Shown: positions 15,958 to 25,569, counted from the stretch's first letter. The stretch is DNA of 64,000 nt from Streptomyces sp. NBC_01717 (GCF_036248255.1 NZ_CP109178.1:6510001-6574000), one strand, 5' to 3'. A program made the numbers and translations. Notes: generated from the letters alone by a model not told the origin.

Positions 15958-18006
15958 ATGAAGATCCGACATCTGCGCCGTTCAGCTTCTGCCTTCATTG
16001 CCGCCATCGGACTGACCGCCATGTTCCAGCACTCCGCTACCGCTACGGCAGCGGAGTCGCGGACCCACGTCGAGTACGGGGGACTCTCCATCGACGTCCC
16101 GGCCGGGTGGAGGCTGGTGGACCTGGAGAAGGAACCGAACGCCTGCGTACGACTCGATCAGCACACCGTGTACCTGGGGCATCCGGGAGCCCGCCAGTCC
16201 TGCCCCACCCACCTGGTCGCCGCGAAGACCGAAGCGATCGTGCTGGAGCCGTTCACCGGAGCTGCGCCCCGAGAGGATGTGCCCACCCTGAACGTCCCGG
16301 CGGGCTCCCCCGCTCCCAGGACCCTCCCGGCCGGGGACTCCCGCGAAGTACGGCTGGCCTTCGAAGGCGCAGGCGTCTACGCGACCGTCAGTTACGGGTC
16401 GTCGACGGCAGCGATCGAGGAGATCCTGGGCTCCGCCACCACCGGAAGCACGGCCGAGCCGCAGACGGTTCCGACGCCCCGGGCGCCGACTTTCACGGCA
16501 GCCCCTACCGCCATCCCGAGCACCGGCTACACCGGCAAAGCCTTCGATGCCTGCTCGGCACCCTCCTCGGGCGCCATGGCGGACTGGGCTTCCTCTCCCT
16601 ACAGAGGGGTGGGCATCTACATCGGCGGACCGAGCAGGGCCTGTTCCCAGCCGAACCTCACCGCTTCATGGGTGGCCGAGCAGAGCAGCCGTGGCTGGCA
16701 TCTGCTCCCCATCTACACGGGCCTCCAAGCCGGGAGCATCTCGTCGTCGAGCGCGACCAGCCAGGGCCGGTCGGCCGCCGATGCGGCTGTGGATCTGGCA
16801 CAAGCGCTCGGATTCGTCCCCGGCACGGTGCTCTACATCGACATGGAGGCGTACTCCTCGGGCTACCGCACCAACGTCCTCAACTACCTCTCCGGCTGGT
16901 CCGCCCGTCTGCACGAACTGCGGTACCGGTCAGGCGTGTACAGCTCCTCCTCCAGTGGCATCAAGGACCTCGCCTCCGTCTACTCGTCCACGACGCTGGT
17001 ACGTCCGGACGTGGTCTGGGTCGGCAACTGGAACGGTGTGGCCAACACCGCCGACGTGAACATCCCGGCCGGGTACTGGGCCAACCATCAGCGTGTTCAC
17101 CAGTACTCGGGCAATGTCACCGAGTCGTACAGCGGGACGACGATCAACATCGACCGGAACTACGTCGACGTCGGCGCCGCTGCGACCACGGGCGACCCGG
17201 GTATGACAAACCTGACGGCCGGTGACTTCAACGGGGACGGCAGGAAGGACCTGGTGGCCGTTCAGGTGGCGACGGGCAACCTGTGGCTGTATCCCGGTAC
17301 GGGCACGGGCAATCTGACGTCGCCGCCGCTGCTGATCGGCAAGGGCGGCTGGAACGGCATGGCGAATCTGGCCGTCGGTGACTTCAACTCGGACGGCAGG
17401 GACGACATCGTCGCCACGGAGAAGTCGACCGGGAAGCTCTACCTCTACAAGGGCCACGGCAACGGCACCATCGACGGCGGCCCCTCCCGGACGGAGATCG
17501 GTTCCGGCGGCTGGAACGGGATGAGCAACATCTTCGTCGGTGACTTCACGGGTGACGGCAGGGATGACCTCGGCGGTGTCGAGAAGTCGACCGGGAAGCT
17601 CTACCTCTACCGGGGCCACGGCAACGGCACGATCGACGGCGGCTCCTCCCGGACGGAGATCGGCTCCTACGGCTGGAACGGCATGGACAAGATCGTCAGT
17701 CCCGGTGACATGAACAGGGACGGCAGGGACGACATCGTCGCCACCGAGAAGTCCACCGGGAAGCTCTACCTCTACAAGGGCCACGGCAACGGCACCATCG
17801 ACGCCGGTCCCTCCCGCACCGAGATCGGCTCCCGTGGCTGGAACGGCATCTCGGACTACGCAGGCGCCGACTTCACCGGTGACGGTACGGGTGACCTGAT
17901 GGCCGTCAAGTCCGAACCGGGTGCCACCGGGAAGCTCTACTTCTACAAGGGCACCGGCAAGGGCGGCCTCAACACCCGCGTCGAGATCAGCTCGGGCGGC
18001 TGGTGA
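15958..18006 (+). CDS. Secreted DUF1906 glycoside-hydrolase-like protein with FG-GAP repeats
   Basis: A 682-aa exported protein. Residues 1-33 are a Sec signal ending A-T-A-A. Residues about 34-150 are an unassigned N-terminal domain. Residues about 190-410 are a DUF1906 (Rv2525c-like) TIM barrel: YTGKAFDACSAPS, GVGIYIGGP, LYIDMEAYSSGY, GVYSSSSSGI, VWVGNWNGVA. Residues 415-682 form five FG-GAP/VCBS blades with calcium loops such as DFNGDGRKDLV and DFTGDGRDDLG, likely a beta-propeller for binding cell wall or carbohydrate. The role is probably peptidoglycan or polysaccharide processing outside the cell. GGGAAGAGAG precedes the ATG. A hairpin terminator follows. Confidence 0.87.
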   Translation: MKIRHLRRSASAFIAAIGLTAMFQHSATATAAESRTHVEYGGLSIDVPAGWRLVDLEKEPNACVRLDQHTVYLGHPGARQSCPTHLVAAKTEAIVLEPFTGAAPREDVPTLNVPAGSPAPRTLPAGDSREVRLAFEGAGVYATVSYGSSTAAIEEILGSATTGSTAEPQTVPTPRAPTFTAAPTAIPSTGYTGKAFDACSAPSSGAMADWASSPYRGVGIYIGGPSRACSQPNLTASWVAEQSSRGWHLLPIYTGLQAGSISSSSATSQGRSAADAAVDLAQALGFVPGTVLYIDMEAYSSGYRTNVLNYLSGWSARLHELRYRSGVYSSSSSGIKDLASVYSSTTLVRPDVVWVGNWNGVANTADVNIPAGYWANHQRVHQYSGNVTESYSGTTINIDRNYVDVGAAATTGDPGMTNLTAGDFNGDGRKDLVAVQVATGNLWLYPGTGTGNLTSPPLLIGKGGWNGMANLAVGDFNSDGRDDIVATEKSTGKLYLYKGHGNGTIDGGPSRTEIGSGGWNGMSNIFVGDFTGDGRDDLGGVEKSTGKLYLYRGHGNGTIDGGSSRTEIGSYGWNGMDKIVSPGDMNRDGRDDIVATEKSTGKLYLYKGHGNGTIDAGPSRTEIGSRGWNGISDYAGADFTGDGTGDLMAVKSEPGATGKLYFYKGTGKGGLNTRVEISSGGW

Positions 18007-18051
18007 GGGATCGGCCTCTCGACGAAGGCAACCCGGGGGCAGCCCGGAGCA

Positions 18052-18087
18052 GGCAGCGCCGGACCCGGCATTCGGTCCGGCGCTGCC
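18052..18087. terminator. Strong hairpin terminator
   Basis: A perfect 14-bp stem (GGCAGCGCCGGACC with its complement) and an 8-nt loop separate the DUF1906 gene from the convergent MauE operon. Confidence 0.85.
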
Positions 18088-18137
18088 GCCGCGCTGTGCT
18101 CCGGAGGTCTGCGCGGGCCGGCGAGCCGGCCGGGGCG

Positions 18138-19037
18138 TCAGCCCGCCATCGGCAGGATCCTCCGCGACGGCGCCGCGCGCAGTTCGTCCACGGCCACCGC
18201 CTCCCCGCTGTCCGCGTCGACATAACTGACACGGACGATCGGGTCGTCACCGGTGTCGCGGCCCGCCGTGGCGTCGAGTGCGAACACCACCGCGACCGGG
18301 CGCGCGTTCTCCCGGTCCCCGTACACCCCCGAGTACTGGAGAATGCGCCAGCCGTCGTCCTCCCAGTGGTCCAGCAAGGCGGACCGGACCACTGGTGCGG
18401 CGGCCTGCCAGGCGAGGGAGTTCTCCAGGAGTTCGACGCTCGCCGCGACCGGCACCTGGTCGGTGGCGGTGCCGAGGAGCGGGTGCCCGAAGACACGCAG
18501 CCTCGTCCGGCGCAGTGGCAGCAGCCACCACCGGTCGAGGTCGGCCGAGAGGGCGACCAGAACCGCCGCCGCCCCGGCCAGGAAGGCCAGGGCACCGGCA
18601 GGCCGCTCGGTGACCGCCGGCCACCAGGTGTCCTGTGCCACCGCCACCGTGGCCCCGCCGATGAGCACGACCGCCGCCCGCGCGAACGCCCGCCAGGTGA
18701 TGGGGGTGTCCTCACTTGCCGAGCAGCCGCAGGAGGACTCCGGTGCCACGGCCCGGCCGTAGCCGAGGTAGCCGAGGAACCCCGCCCCGAGGACCGCGGC
18801 GGCCGCCCCCGGCACCGGGTTCGCCGGGACGACCAGCAGACCCGCGGCGATCAGGAGTTCACCTGCGCCGGTCGCACGCAGTACCGTCGTGGCCCGCTCA
18901 CTGCTGCGCAGCATGCGGGCCAGCGCCGTCTTCGGCGCCTGCTGTGCGGTGCCCCGGCTGAACACCTTGACCGCACCGGTCCACCCGAGCAGGCCCGCGA
19001 GGACCAGCGGGGCGAGGCCCGTTGTCAGTGACAGCAT
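18138..19037 (-). CDS. MauE/DoxX-like integral membrane protein
   Basis: A 299-aa protein. The first 180 residues hold four to five membrane helices typical of MauE, the quinone-linked thiol-oxidase fold related to DoxX and VKOR: LAPLVLAGLLGWTGAVKVFS, LLIAAGLLVVPANPVPG, GFLGYLGYG, then a CxC pair in ESSCGCSASED, and AVVLIGGATVAVA. The C-terminal 100 residues form a soluble domain of unknown role. It is the last gene of a three-gene leftward operon, 31 bp after the Tat protein. By family it could supply disulfide-forming power to the Cys-rich protein encoded first in the operon; that link is inference. Confidence 0.8.
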   Translation of the reverse strand: MLSLTTGLAPLVLAGLLGWTGAVKVFSRGTAQQAPKTALARMLRSSERATTVLRATGAGELLIAAGLLVVPANPVPGAAAAVLGAGFLGYLGYGRAVAPESSCGCSASEDTPITWRAFARAAVVLIGGATVAVAQDTWWPAVTERPAGALAFLAGAAAVLVALSADLDRWWLLPLRRTRLRVFGHPLLGTATDQVPVAASVELLENSLAWQAAAPVVRSALLDHWEDDGWRILQYSGVYGDRENARPVAVVFALDATAGRDTGDDPIVRVSYVDADSGEAVAVDELRAAPSRRILPMAG

Positions 19038-19068
19038 CTCTACCTCTCTCTGTGTCCTTGGGCCTGTA

Positions 19069-19683
19069 TCAGTGCCCGACGGAGATGCGGACGACGTCCA
19101 CGGAGTTGTCGGACGGCCGCCAGGCACCGAGCACCTGGGCGCTCTGCCCGATGCGCAGCCGGGACAGGTCGGACGTCAGCGCGCGGCCCGCGTAGGAGGC
19201 GCTGGCGTCCGGGGCGACGTGGCCGACCAGTTCGTGCTGCCCGTGGGCGAGGTGCAGCCGGTTCTTCGCGATGCCGCGGATCTGCGTGTCCAGATTCACG
19301 ATGTTCACCCACACCGCGTCGGCGGCCACGGTGCCGTCCGGCATCTTGACGCCGCGTGCGTAGAGCCCGTCGCCGACCTCGATCACTTCGGCTGTGGTGG
19401 CGCGCACCTTCCACACGCTGGTGACGTTGGTCATCTGCACCCGGGAGTGGCCGCCATTGGATCCGGCCACCTCCAGGATGCTGCCGGTGATGCCCGTGAT
19501 GCGGCCCTCCACGAAGGTGGACTTGGCTATCGCGGGGTCGAGCGAGGGTTCCGCGGCGAAGGCGGCCTCGGCGTCGAGGCCGCCGAGCGCGGTCGCGCCG
19601 ATGATGGTCGCGCCGCCCAGGGCGGCATTGGTGAGGAAGCGCCGGCGGCGCATCCCGTCGGCCCGGTCGTGTCGTACGGTCAT
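19069..19683 (-). CDS. Tat-exported protein of unknown function
   Basis: A 204-aa protein with a twin-arginine signal (RRRRFLTNAALGGATIIG) ending near AAFAAEP. The mature part is beta-rich and begins STFVEGRITGITGSILEVAG, resembling DUF5666-like/OB-type units that recur as GRALTSDLSRLRIGQSAQV. No cysteine or enzyme motif is seen in the mature part. GAGGAGG gives a strong ribosome site 6 nt before the ATG. It lies 11 bp after the Cys-rich gene and 31 bp before the MauE gene, so all three are co-transcribed. Confidence 0.75.
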   Translation of the reverse strand: MTVRHDRADGMRRRRFLTNAALGGATIIGATALGGLDAEAAFAAEPSLDPAIAKSTFVEGRITGITGSILEVAGSNGGHSRVQMTNVTSVWKVRATTAEVIEVGDGLYARGVKMPDGTVAADAVWVNIVNLDTQIRGIAKNRLHLAHGQHELVGHVAPDASASYAGRALTSDLSRLRIGQSAQVLGAWRPSDNSVDVVRISVGH

Positions 19684-19694
19684 GTCGGTCCTCC

Positions 19695-20117
19695 TCACTC
19701 GTAGATGTAGACCGGCAGCTTGCCCGAGCTCAGGTTGCCGATCGCCGAGAAGGCGGCCGGCGTCAGGTCGAGGACGCGGTTGGTGCGACAGGTGCCGTTG
19801 CAGCAAGTCGCCTCGCCGCACCAGTCCTTGGTGCGCGGGCCGCAGTCGGTGATCGTGATGCACACCGTCGCGCCCGAGCACTGGTGCTTGACGTTCATCA
19901 CCGCGCCGCAGCCGCGTCTGGGGATGTTCTCGCCGCAGAGGTCGGGCCGGGTGATGTTCCAGCACGCCTGTGAGGCATTGGGCCATGCGCCGTGGTGTGC
20001 GCTGGACTGGCAGTTGCCGCAGGCGCCGCCGCCGGCACTGGAGCATGGCCCCCAGGCGTTGCCGCAGCAGAACCAGCTGGTTTCACCGGCCCACAGGCTG
20101 GTTGATCCGCAAGCCAT
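19695..20117 (-). CDS. Cysteine-rich double-psi beta-barrel (RlpA/expansin-like) protein
   Basis: A 140-aa protein with 16 cysteines (11%). The C-terminal half has the barwin/RlpA pattern: TVCITITDCGPRT, then CNGTCRTNRVLDLTPAAFSA and a final KLPVYIYE. Expansins and RlpA use this fold to loosen or cut cell-wall polymers. The N-terminal half (CCGNAWGPC, GACGNCQ) is a Cys/Gly/Trp-rich module. No signal peptide is visible at either possible start; AGGAGGGG lies 8 nt before the ATG at 20117. So many cysteines suggest a disulfide-rich protein that needs export and oxidation, and the next two genes encode a Tat protein and a MauE-like redox membrane protein. Confidence 0.75.
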   Translation of the reverse strand: MACGSTSLWAGETSWFCCGNAWGPCSSAGGGACGNCQSSAHHGAWPNASQACWNITRPDLCGENIPRRGCGAVMNVKHQCSGATVCITITDCGPRTKDWCGEATCCNGTCRTNRVLDLTPAAFSAIGNLSSGKLPVYIYE

Positions 20118-20324
20118 CGTGTTGCCCCTCCTAGGAAGTGACAAGTGCATGACAAACACTGGACCGGCCGTCGACGCGCACATGTGAAGCGGGGATGCCC
20201 GTGTTGCGGCCGGGGATGGTTGTGCGAGCGAAGCAACCCAATGATGCGCGTAGACAAGCGGGTTGCATAGATGGCCTCGTTCCGCATCACCGATGGCCTC
20301 GTCGGCCGGATGGCGAGCCGGTGA

Positions 20325-20978
20325 TCAGCCTTCCGGCCCTGCTCGATGACCCAGGTGTCCGGCGAACCACTCTCCGGCCAGCTCCGCCACCTTCCCGAGA
20401 GCACCGGGCTCCTCGAACAGGTGAGTGGCACCGGGGACCACGGCGAGCCGGTTCTCGCAGCGCAGCAGCGCCTGGGCCTGGCGGTTGAGGTCCAGCACCA
20501 CCTCGTCATCGCCTCCGACGATGAGCAGCGTGGGCGCGGTCACCGCCGGCAGCCGTGGCCCGGCCAGATCGGGCCTGCCGCCACGCGAGACGACCGCCAC
20601 GGCCGGGGAGTCCGGCTCCGCCACCGCCCACAGCGCGGCCGCCGCACCGGTGCTGGCCCCGAAGTAGCCGACCGCGAGGCCCTGGGTCTCGGGCCGGTCG
20701 AGCAGCCAGCGGGTGGCGCCGGTCAGGCGGCCGGCCAGCAGGGCGGTGTCGAAGGTGTTGGCCCGGTCCAGTCCCTCCTCCGCCGTGAGGAGGTCGAACA
20801 GCAGGGTGGCCAGCCCGACCGTGTTCAGTGAGGTCGAGACGGAGCGGTTGCGCGGGCTGTGCCGACTGCTGCCGCTGCCGTGGGCGAACACCACGATGCC
20901 TGTGGCCCCTTCGGGGACCGTCAGCTCCCCGCCGAGCCGGACCGGTCCGGCGTGCACGACGACATCCGCGGCCGCCAT
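20325..20978 (-). CDS. Alpha/beta hydrolase (dienelactone-hydrolase-like)
   Basis: A 217-aa serine hydrolase. The order is an oxyanion-type FAHGSGSSRHSPRN, the nucleophile elbow GYFGASTGAAA (Ser), the acid GGDDEVV and the catalytic His in PGATHLFEEPGAL. This matches the small DLH-like family that in Streptomyces often sits with stress or phosphoribosyl-transferase genes. The ATG at 20978 has GGAGGAGC 8 nt before it. It lies 280 bp downstream of rtcB in the same direction and probably has its own promoter. Substrate unknown. Confidence 0.85.
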   Translation of the reverse strand: MAAADVVVHAGPVRLGGELTVPEGATGIVVFAHGSGSSRHSPRNRSVSTSLNTVGLATLLFDLLTAEEGLDRANTFDTALLAGRLTGATRWLLDRPETQGLAVGYFGASTGAAAALWAVAEPDSPAVAVVSRGGRPDLAGPRLPAVTAPTLLIVGGDDEVVLDLNRQAQALLRCENRLAVVPGATHLFEEPGALGKVAELAGEWFAGHLGHRAGPEG

Positions 20979-21258
20979 CCCCGCTCCTCCCGCAGCTCCC
21001 ACGGTTGCTGCGTTTTCGTGCCGCTGCTCGATTCCCTCGAGAAGGTGGGCATTCCGCCCGACATTGTTCGCAGGCCAGGACGTCCAGCTGTCGTCACCGC
21101 TCGCGGCTCACGACCGGACTCCCCGACAACATTGCACCTACGTTCCACGCTACTCGCGTTCAGCCGTGGTGCGAGCGCCGGACGACTTCACCGCCGGAGC
21201 CCACCGTGGCCGCCGTCCCGGCCCCGGAGAAGCTGCGCCTCTCTCGCTCCGTACCGGC

Positions 21259-22686
21259 TCATCCTTTGACGACGCCCAGCGGCACCAGTCGGGCGACCAG
21301 CCGGGCGAGTCCGGCGCCCTCGGTGACCGCGGTGACCGCGTCGACATCCTTGTACGCCTCCGGCGCCTCCTCGGCGAGACCACGCCACGAGGACGGGCGT
21401 ACGGCGATGCCCCGAGCCTCCAGCTCGCCGCGAAGCTGCTCCCCGCGGACCATGCGCAGCGCGTGATGGCGGCTCCAGACCCGGCCGGCGCCGTGGCAGG
21501 CGGAGTGGAAGGCTTCGTTTCCGGGCAGGCCGACCATCACGTACGAGGCGGTGCCCATCGTTCCGGGGACCAGTACCGGCTGGCCCGCCCGGACGAGGTC
21601 CTCGGGCAGGCTCGGGTCGCCGGGCGGCAGCGCCCGCGTCGCGCCTTTGCGGTGGACGCACAGTGGACGTGCCACACCGTCCACTTCGTGGGTCTCGAGT
21701 TTGGCCGTGTTGTGCGAGATGTCGTAGACCAGCTCCAGGCCGACTCCCGCAGCCGTCGCGAAGGCGTGGCGGGCGGCTTCGGACAGCAGCTGGCGGTTGG
21801 CCCGGCCGTAGTTGGCGGCTGCCGCCATCGCCCCCAGGTAGGCGTGGCCCCGCGGCGACTCCACCGGCGTGCAGGCCAGCTGCCGGTCCGGGACCTGGAT
21901 GCGATGCCGGTGCAGTTCCTGGTCCATCAAGCGGACGTGGTCGGTGCACACCTGATGTCCCAGGCCGCGTGAGCCGCAGTGGATCATGACGCACACCTGG
22001 CCCACCCGCAGCCCGAAGGCCGCCGCGGTGGCCGTGTCGAAGATCTGGTCGACGGCCTGGATCTCCAGGAAGTGGTTGCCCGAGCCGAGGCTTCCCACCT
22101 GGTGGAGGCCGCGTTCGACGGCGCGCCTGCTCACCTGCCCCGGGGCCGCGCCGTCCAGGACGCCGTAGTCCTCGCAGCGCGCGAGGTCGCGCGGCACACC
22201 GTGCCCGTGCTCGACCGCGTACCGAGCGCCGCCGACCAGCAGCTCGTCGATCTCCCCGGCGCCCGAGAGCTTCCACAGGCCGCCGCGCCCCATGCCGCGC
22301 GGGATGGTGCCGTCGAGGATGTCCATCAGCCGCCGCAGCCGGTCGTGGCCGAGCGCCTCATGGTCGATGTCGGCGGCCAGCAGCCGTACGCCGCACGAGA
22401 TGTCGAACCCGACGCCGCCGGGCGAGATCACCCCGCCGTGGGAGATGTCGGTGGCGGCCACTCCGCCGATCGGGAAGCCGTAGCCCCAGTGGATGTCGGG
22501 CATGGCGAAGGAGGCGCGGACGATGCCGGGCAGCGTGGCCACGTTCGCCACCTGCTCCAGCGCCTTGTCCCCGGCCGCCTGTGGCAGCAGCGCCCGTGAG
22601 GCGAACACCATCCCGGGTACCCGCATCGGCTCCCGCTGCTCGATACGGAAGCGGTACGGGCCCTTCTCCACCAGTGCGATGTCCAC
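21259..22686 (-). CDS. rtcB: RNA-splicing ligase RtcB
   Basis: A 475-aa GTP-dependent RNA ligase that joins 2',3'-cyclic-phosphate or 3'-phosphate ends to 5'-OH ends. Metal- and GTP-site motifs are present: [63 protein letters not shown], the guanylation region [15 protein letters not shown] and [17 protein letters not shown] start with GGAGGTGAG upstream, 4 bp after the CapA stop. It is the third gene of an archease-CapA-rtcB operon, so a healing/sealing RNA repair role under damage is likely. Confidence 0.95.
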   Translation of the reverse strand: MDIALVEKGPYRFRIEQREPMRVPGMVFASRALLPQAAGDKALEQVANVATLPGIVRASFAMPDIHWGYGFPIGGVAATDISHGGVISPGGVGFDISCGVRLLAADIDHEALGHDRLRRLMDILDGTIPRGMGRGGLWKLSGAGEIDELLVGGARYAVEHGHGVPRDLARCEDYGVLDGAAPGQVSRRAVERGLHQVGSLGSGNHFLEIQAVDQIFDTATAAAFGLRVGQVCVMIHCGSRGLGHQVCTDHVRLMDQELHRHRIQVPDRQLACTPVESPRGHAYLGAMAAAANYGRANRQLLSEAARHAFATAAGVGLELVYDISHNTAKLETHEVDGVARPLCVHRKGATRALPPGDPSLPEDLVRAGQPVLVPGTMGTASYVMVGLPGNEAFHSACHGAGRVWSRHHALRMVRGEQLRGELEARGIAVRPSSWRGLAEEAPEAYKDVDAVTAVTEGAGLARLVARLVPLGVVKG

Positions 22687-22690
22687 GTCC

Positions 22691-23674
22691 TCACCTCCAG
22701 TCGACCGTCAGCCGACCGGTCCGATCGGCGACGGCGGTGCCGAACTCGGCGCAGGCGGCGGTGAGCCGCTCACGGATCCACTCCCGGTCCTCGCCGCGCG
22801 CCAGGCGGGTGTGGCAGTAGTCCAGGGTCAGCGGCATCACCTCCACCCGGGCGGGAACCAGGTGCGCGGCATCCGGGCCGTCCAGGGTCACCAGGAAGAG
22901 GAGCCCCAGGTCGTTGCGGAGGACCGGGTCCACGGCGTAGTCGTCGACGAAGTCGCCCAGGTCGTACAGGATCCGGTCGGCGATCCCGTGGAACACATGG
23001 GCGGAGTGCCCGGCGACGAGCGTCGCTCCCGCCGCCAGCAGCTCAGGGGCAGCGGCCGAGACGTGACGCGGCGGCCGCGAGGTCATGTTGGGGCCCCAGT
23101 GCGGAGTGACCAGCACGACATCCGCCGCCGCCGCGGCCCGGCCCACCGACTCCGTCAGCCAGTCGGGCACCCCCGAGTAAAGATCTGCCCAGGCCGCACC
23201 GGGACTGTCCGCCCCGGCCGCGTACTCCTGCGGGTGGTCCGTGACGCCCACCACCGCAAGCCGCACACCGCCCGCCTCCAGCACCGCGAACTCCCGGGCC
23301 GCGCGTGCGTCCGCCCCGGCGCCGACCACGTGCACCCCCGCCCCGGCCAGCAGGGTGCGGGTATCAGCCATGGCGTCGAACCCGTAGTCCAGAGCGTGGT
23401 TGTTGGCGAGCGTCACACAGTTCACGCCCAGTTCGGCCAGCACCATCGCGGCGGCGGAGGGGGCGCGGAAGAAGAAGGCCTTCTGCGGGTCGGGCCAGCG
23501 GTGCCCTCGGTCGGAGACACAGCACTCCAGGTTGAGCACGAACAGGTCCGCCTCCGCGATCGCCTCCCTGACCCCTGCGGAGACCAGCGTCCCCGGCGTC
23601 GGCGAGCGGCGCAGTTCCTCGGCGACGCCGCGCCCGAGCATGGTGTCGCCTGCCAGTGCCACCGTGAGCGCCAT
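22691..23674 (-). CDS. CapA-family metallophosphoesterase-like protein
   Basis: A 327-aa protein of the CapA/PgsA family (calcineurin-like phosphoesterase fold), known from poly-gamma-glutamate synthesis but mostly uncharacterised. Motifs: [68 protein letters not shown] and [12 protein letters not shown]. It lacks the N-terminal membrane anchor of true capsule CapA and is therefore probably cytoplasmic. It is sandwiched between archease and rtcB with gaps of 26 and 4 bp, so a role in RNA-end processing for the ligase is worth testing. Confidence 0.88.
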   Translation of the reverse strand: MALTVALAGDTMLGRGVAEELRRSPTPGTLVSAGVREAIAEADLFVLNLECCVSDRGHRWPDPQKAFFFRAPSAAAMVLAELGVNCVTLANNHALDYGFDAMADTRTLLAGAGVHVVGAGADARAAREFAVLEAGGVRLAVVGVTDHPQEYAAGADSPGAAWADLYSGVPDWLTESVGRAAAAADVVLVTPHWGPNMTSRPPRHVSAAAPELLAAGATLVAGHSAHVFHGIADRILYDLGDFVDDYAVDPVLRNDLGLLFLVTLDGPDAAHLVPARVEVMPLTLDYCHTRLARGEDREWIRERLTAACAEFGTAVADRTGRLTVDWR

Positions 23675-23700
23675 GATCCCGTCCCTTCCCCGTCCCGCAC

Positions 23701-24162
23701 TCAGACGTCGAGGGTCACCCGGCAGGTCCAGCCGCCGGGGCCGCCCCGCAGGTGCAGGTCGTGCAGTGAAACGGCCTTCGGCACCGCACCGACCGGCACG
23801 GCGGTGCCGGCGTCGGCCATCCGGAAGCGGACCGATACGCCCCGGCCGGCCCCCGCCGACCGGATGGACCCCACCTCCACATCGAGCGGGATCTCACCGT
23901 CGGCGTCCATCCGGTAGACGACCTCCTCCAGGACGGACACCAGCAGATCCGCGTCGGACTCCGCCGTGACCACGTACGCGCGTTCGCCGACAACCGCGGT
24001 CCCGGACGTGTCGGCGAAGCCCTCCACCATGGCGCGCACCGCCTCGCCGATGCACCCCTCGGCCGTCGGCGACCACGCCTCCAGCTGCATGTCCGCGGTG
24101 TGTGGCACAGCCCGGTGTCCGCTCGCGCCAGGCTGCTTCCCCACGGGTTCCCGACCGTCCAC
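23701..24162 (-). CDS. Archease, RtcB activator
   Basis: A 153-aa archease-family protein, which in archaea and humans accelerates RtcB guanylation and turnover. The family start GHRAVPHTADMQLEAW is clear, as are AVRAMVEGF, DADLLVSVLEEVVYRMD and the C-terminal KAVSLHDLHL. The start is uncertain: GTG at 24162 has GGAGAGG 9 nt upstream and gives the usual length; GTG at 24144 and an ATG at 24255 are alternatives. First gene of the operon with CapA and rtcB. Confidence 0.88.
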   Translation of the reverse strand: MDGREPVGKQPGASGHRAVPHTADMQLEAWSPTAEGCIGEAVRAMVEGFADTSGTAVVGERAYVVTAESDADLLVSVLEEVVYRMDADGEIPLDVEVGSIRSAGAGRGVSVRFRMADAGTAVPVGAVPKAVSLHDLHLRGGPGGWTCRVTLDV

Positions 24163-24473
24163 GGGCCGGCGCCTCTCCGTCGTCTCCGGATGCACAGCCT
24201 GATACCGGGTTTCCCGAGCCGCAGGCGATGCCTCCTCCAGAGTCGTCCCGTACACCGCTCCGGGGCAACCTGCGCGAGGCGGCGCACGCTGTCACCGGGC
24301 GCGGGGCCATCGGCGACGGTGTCCGGGTTTCGGCCATGAAGGCCTCGAGGCCACCTGTCGGCCACGGGTCGGCGCCGCACACTTTCAGCCGCCGATGCCG
24401 GCCTCATTGACCACCGGCAATCGAAAGGTGACATACGGTAGTTGCCTCGCCGTCCTCGTGAAGGAGTGCACGC
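24163..24473. other. Divergent intergenic region between archease and LLM oxidoreductase genes
   Basis: About 310 bp holds the promoters of two divergent units. Candidate -10 TACGGT occurs about 35 bp before the oxidoreductase start. If the archease starts upstream at 24255, part of this is coding. No clear operator was found. Confidence 0.4.
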
Positions 24474-25403
24474 ATGCCGGTCTCGCTCGGTCTCGGTCTT
24501 CCGCAGATGAAGCAGTACGACATCGGCCGCGACGTGGCCACGGTGGCACGCGCGGCGGAGGACGCCGGGTACGAGAGTCTGTGGGTCTTCGAGCGCGTGC
24601 TCTTTCCCGAGCCGGCCACCCAGGGGCTGTACGGCGTACCGGGGCTGCCGTGGCCCGATGAGTACCGCAGCGTCGCCGACCCGCTGGTCACCCTCACCCT
24701 GGCCGCCGCGGCCACCGGCCGGGCCCGGCTCGGCACCAGCGTCCTGATCGCCCCGCTCCACGTACCGTTCCAGCTGGCCCGTTCGCTCGCCTCGCTCGAC
24801 GTCGCGAGCGGCGGCAGGGTGGTCGCGGGCCTCGGAACCGGCTGGTCACTCGACGAGTACGCGGCCGCCTCGGTCGCCCCCTTCGAGAAGCGCGGCGCGG
24901 TCCTGGACGAACTGCTGGACGTCTGCGCGGCCGTCTGGGGCCCGGACCCGGTCTCGTACCGGGGCGAGCTGACCACCATCGCACCGGCCGAGGTCGGCCC
25001 CAAGCCCGTTCGCCCCATCCCGGTCTATCTGCCGGCCAACAGCCCGCGCTCCACCCGCCGCCTGGTGGACCGGGCGGACGGCTGGATGCCCGTCGCCATG
25101 GGCGCCACGACACTGGCCGAACAGTGGCGGAAGGTGCAGGACGTGGCTGCCGAGCGCGGCAGGGACCGGCCGATCGGCGTGTGCGTCCGCGCCAACGCGA
25201 GGTACAGCGCCAAGCCGTTCGAGGGCGCGGACCGGCAGCCTTTCCGGGGCAGTGTGGCCCAGATCGTCGAGGACCTGGTGGCACATGCCGCAACGGGCGT
25301 GCCCGAGATCCTGCTGGACTTCCAGGCGACGACGCGTGACGCCGCCGAACTCGTCGACGTGGCGGCCGAGGTGTATCAGGAGGCCCGAGCGGCGGGCGTC
25401 TGA
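24474..25403 (+). CDS. LLM-class (luciferase-like) F420- or FMN-dependent oxidoreductase
   Basis: A 309-aa TIM-barrel oxidoreductase of the bacterial-luciferase superfamily. Typical features: SLGLGLPQMKQYDIGRDVA, ARAAEDAGYESLWVFERVL, LARSLASLDVASGGRVVAGLGTGWS, then EYAAASVAPFEKRG. The sequence class (TIGR03619-like) mostly uses F420H2. It is monocistronic with GAAGGAG before the ATG. Substrate unknown. The window also has an F420:NADPH oxidoreductase, consistent with F420 use in this organism. Confidence 0.9.
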   Translation: MPVSLGLGLPQMKQYDIGRDVATVARAAEDAGYESLWVFERVLFPEPATQGLYGVPGLPWPDEYRSVADPLVTLTLAAAATGRARLGTSVLIAPLHVPFQLARSLASLDVASGGRVVAGLGTGWSLDEYAAASVAPFEKRGAVLDELLDVCAAVWGPDPVSYRGELTTIAPAEVGPKPVRPIPVYLPANSPRSTRRLVDRADGWMPVAMGATTLAEQWRKVQDVAAERGRDRPIGVCVRANARYSAKPFEGADRQPFRGSVAQIVEDLVAHAATGVPEILLDFQATTRDAAELVDVAAEVYQEARAAGV

Positions 25404-25423
25404 CGGTCGCACCGGAGGAGTAC

Positions 25424-25446
25424 CGGTCCGCCGTCCGGCGGGACCG
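25424..25446. terminator. Probable hairpin terminator
   Basis: CGGTCCGCC pairs with GGCGGGACCG with a one-base bulge and a GTCC loop, 20 bp after the oxidoreductase stop. Confidence 0.5.
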
Positions 25447-25569
25447 ATCGCGGCGGCCGACAGCACGCCGCTGCATCCCCCTCATCAGTGCCGGTCACCT
25501 GCGCCCGGTCCGTCCATGTCCGCCGCGGACCATGGGGGGACCGGCGGACCGCATGTACGGGGCGCCGCC

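Noticed and set aside
15390..17225. 611-codon plus-strand frame beside rnpB
   Set aside because: It joins the FG-GAP remnant to an out-of-frame reading of the DUF1906 gene; it lacks a start site and continuous family similarity.
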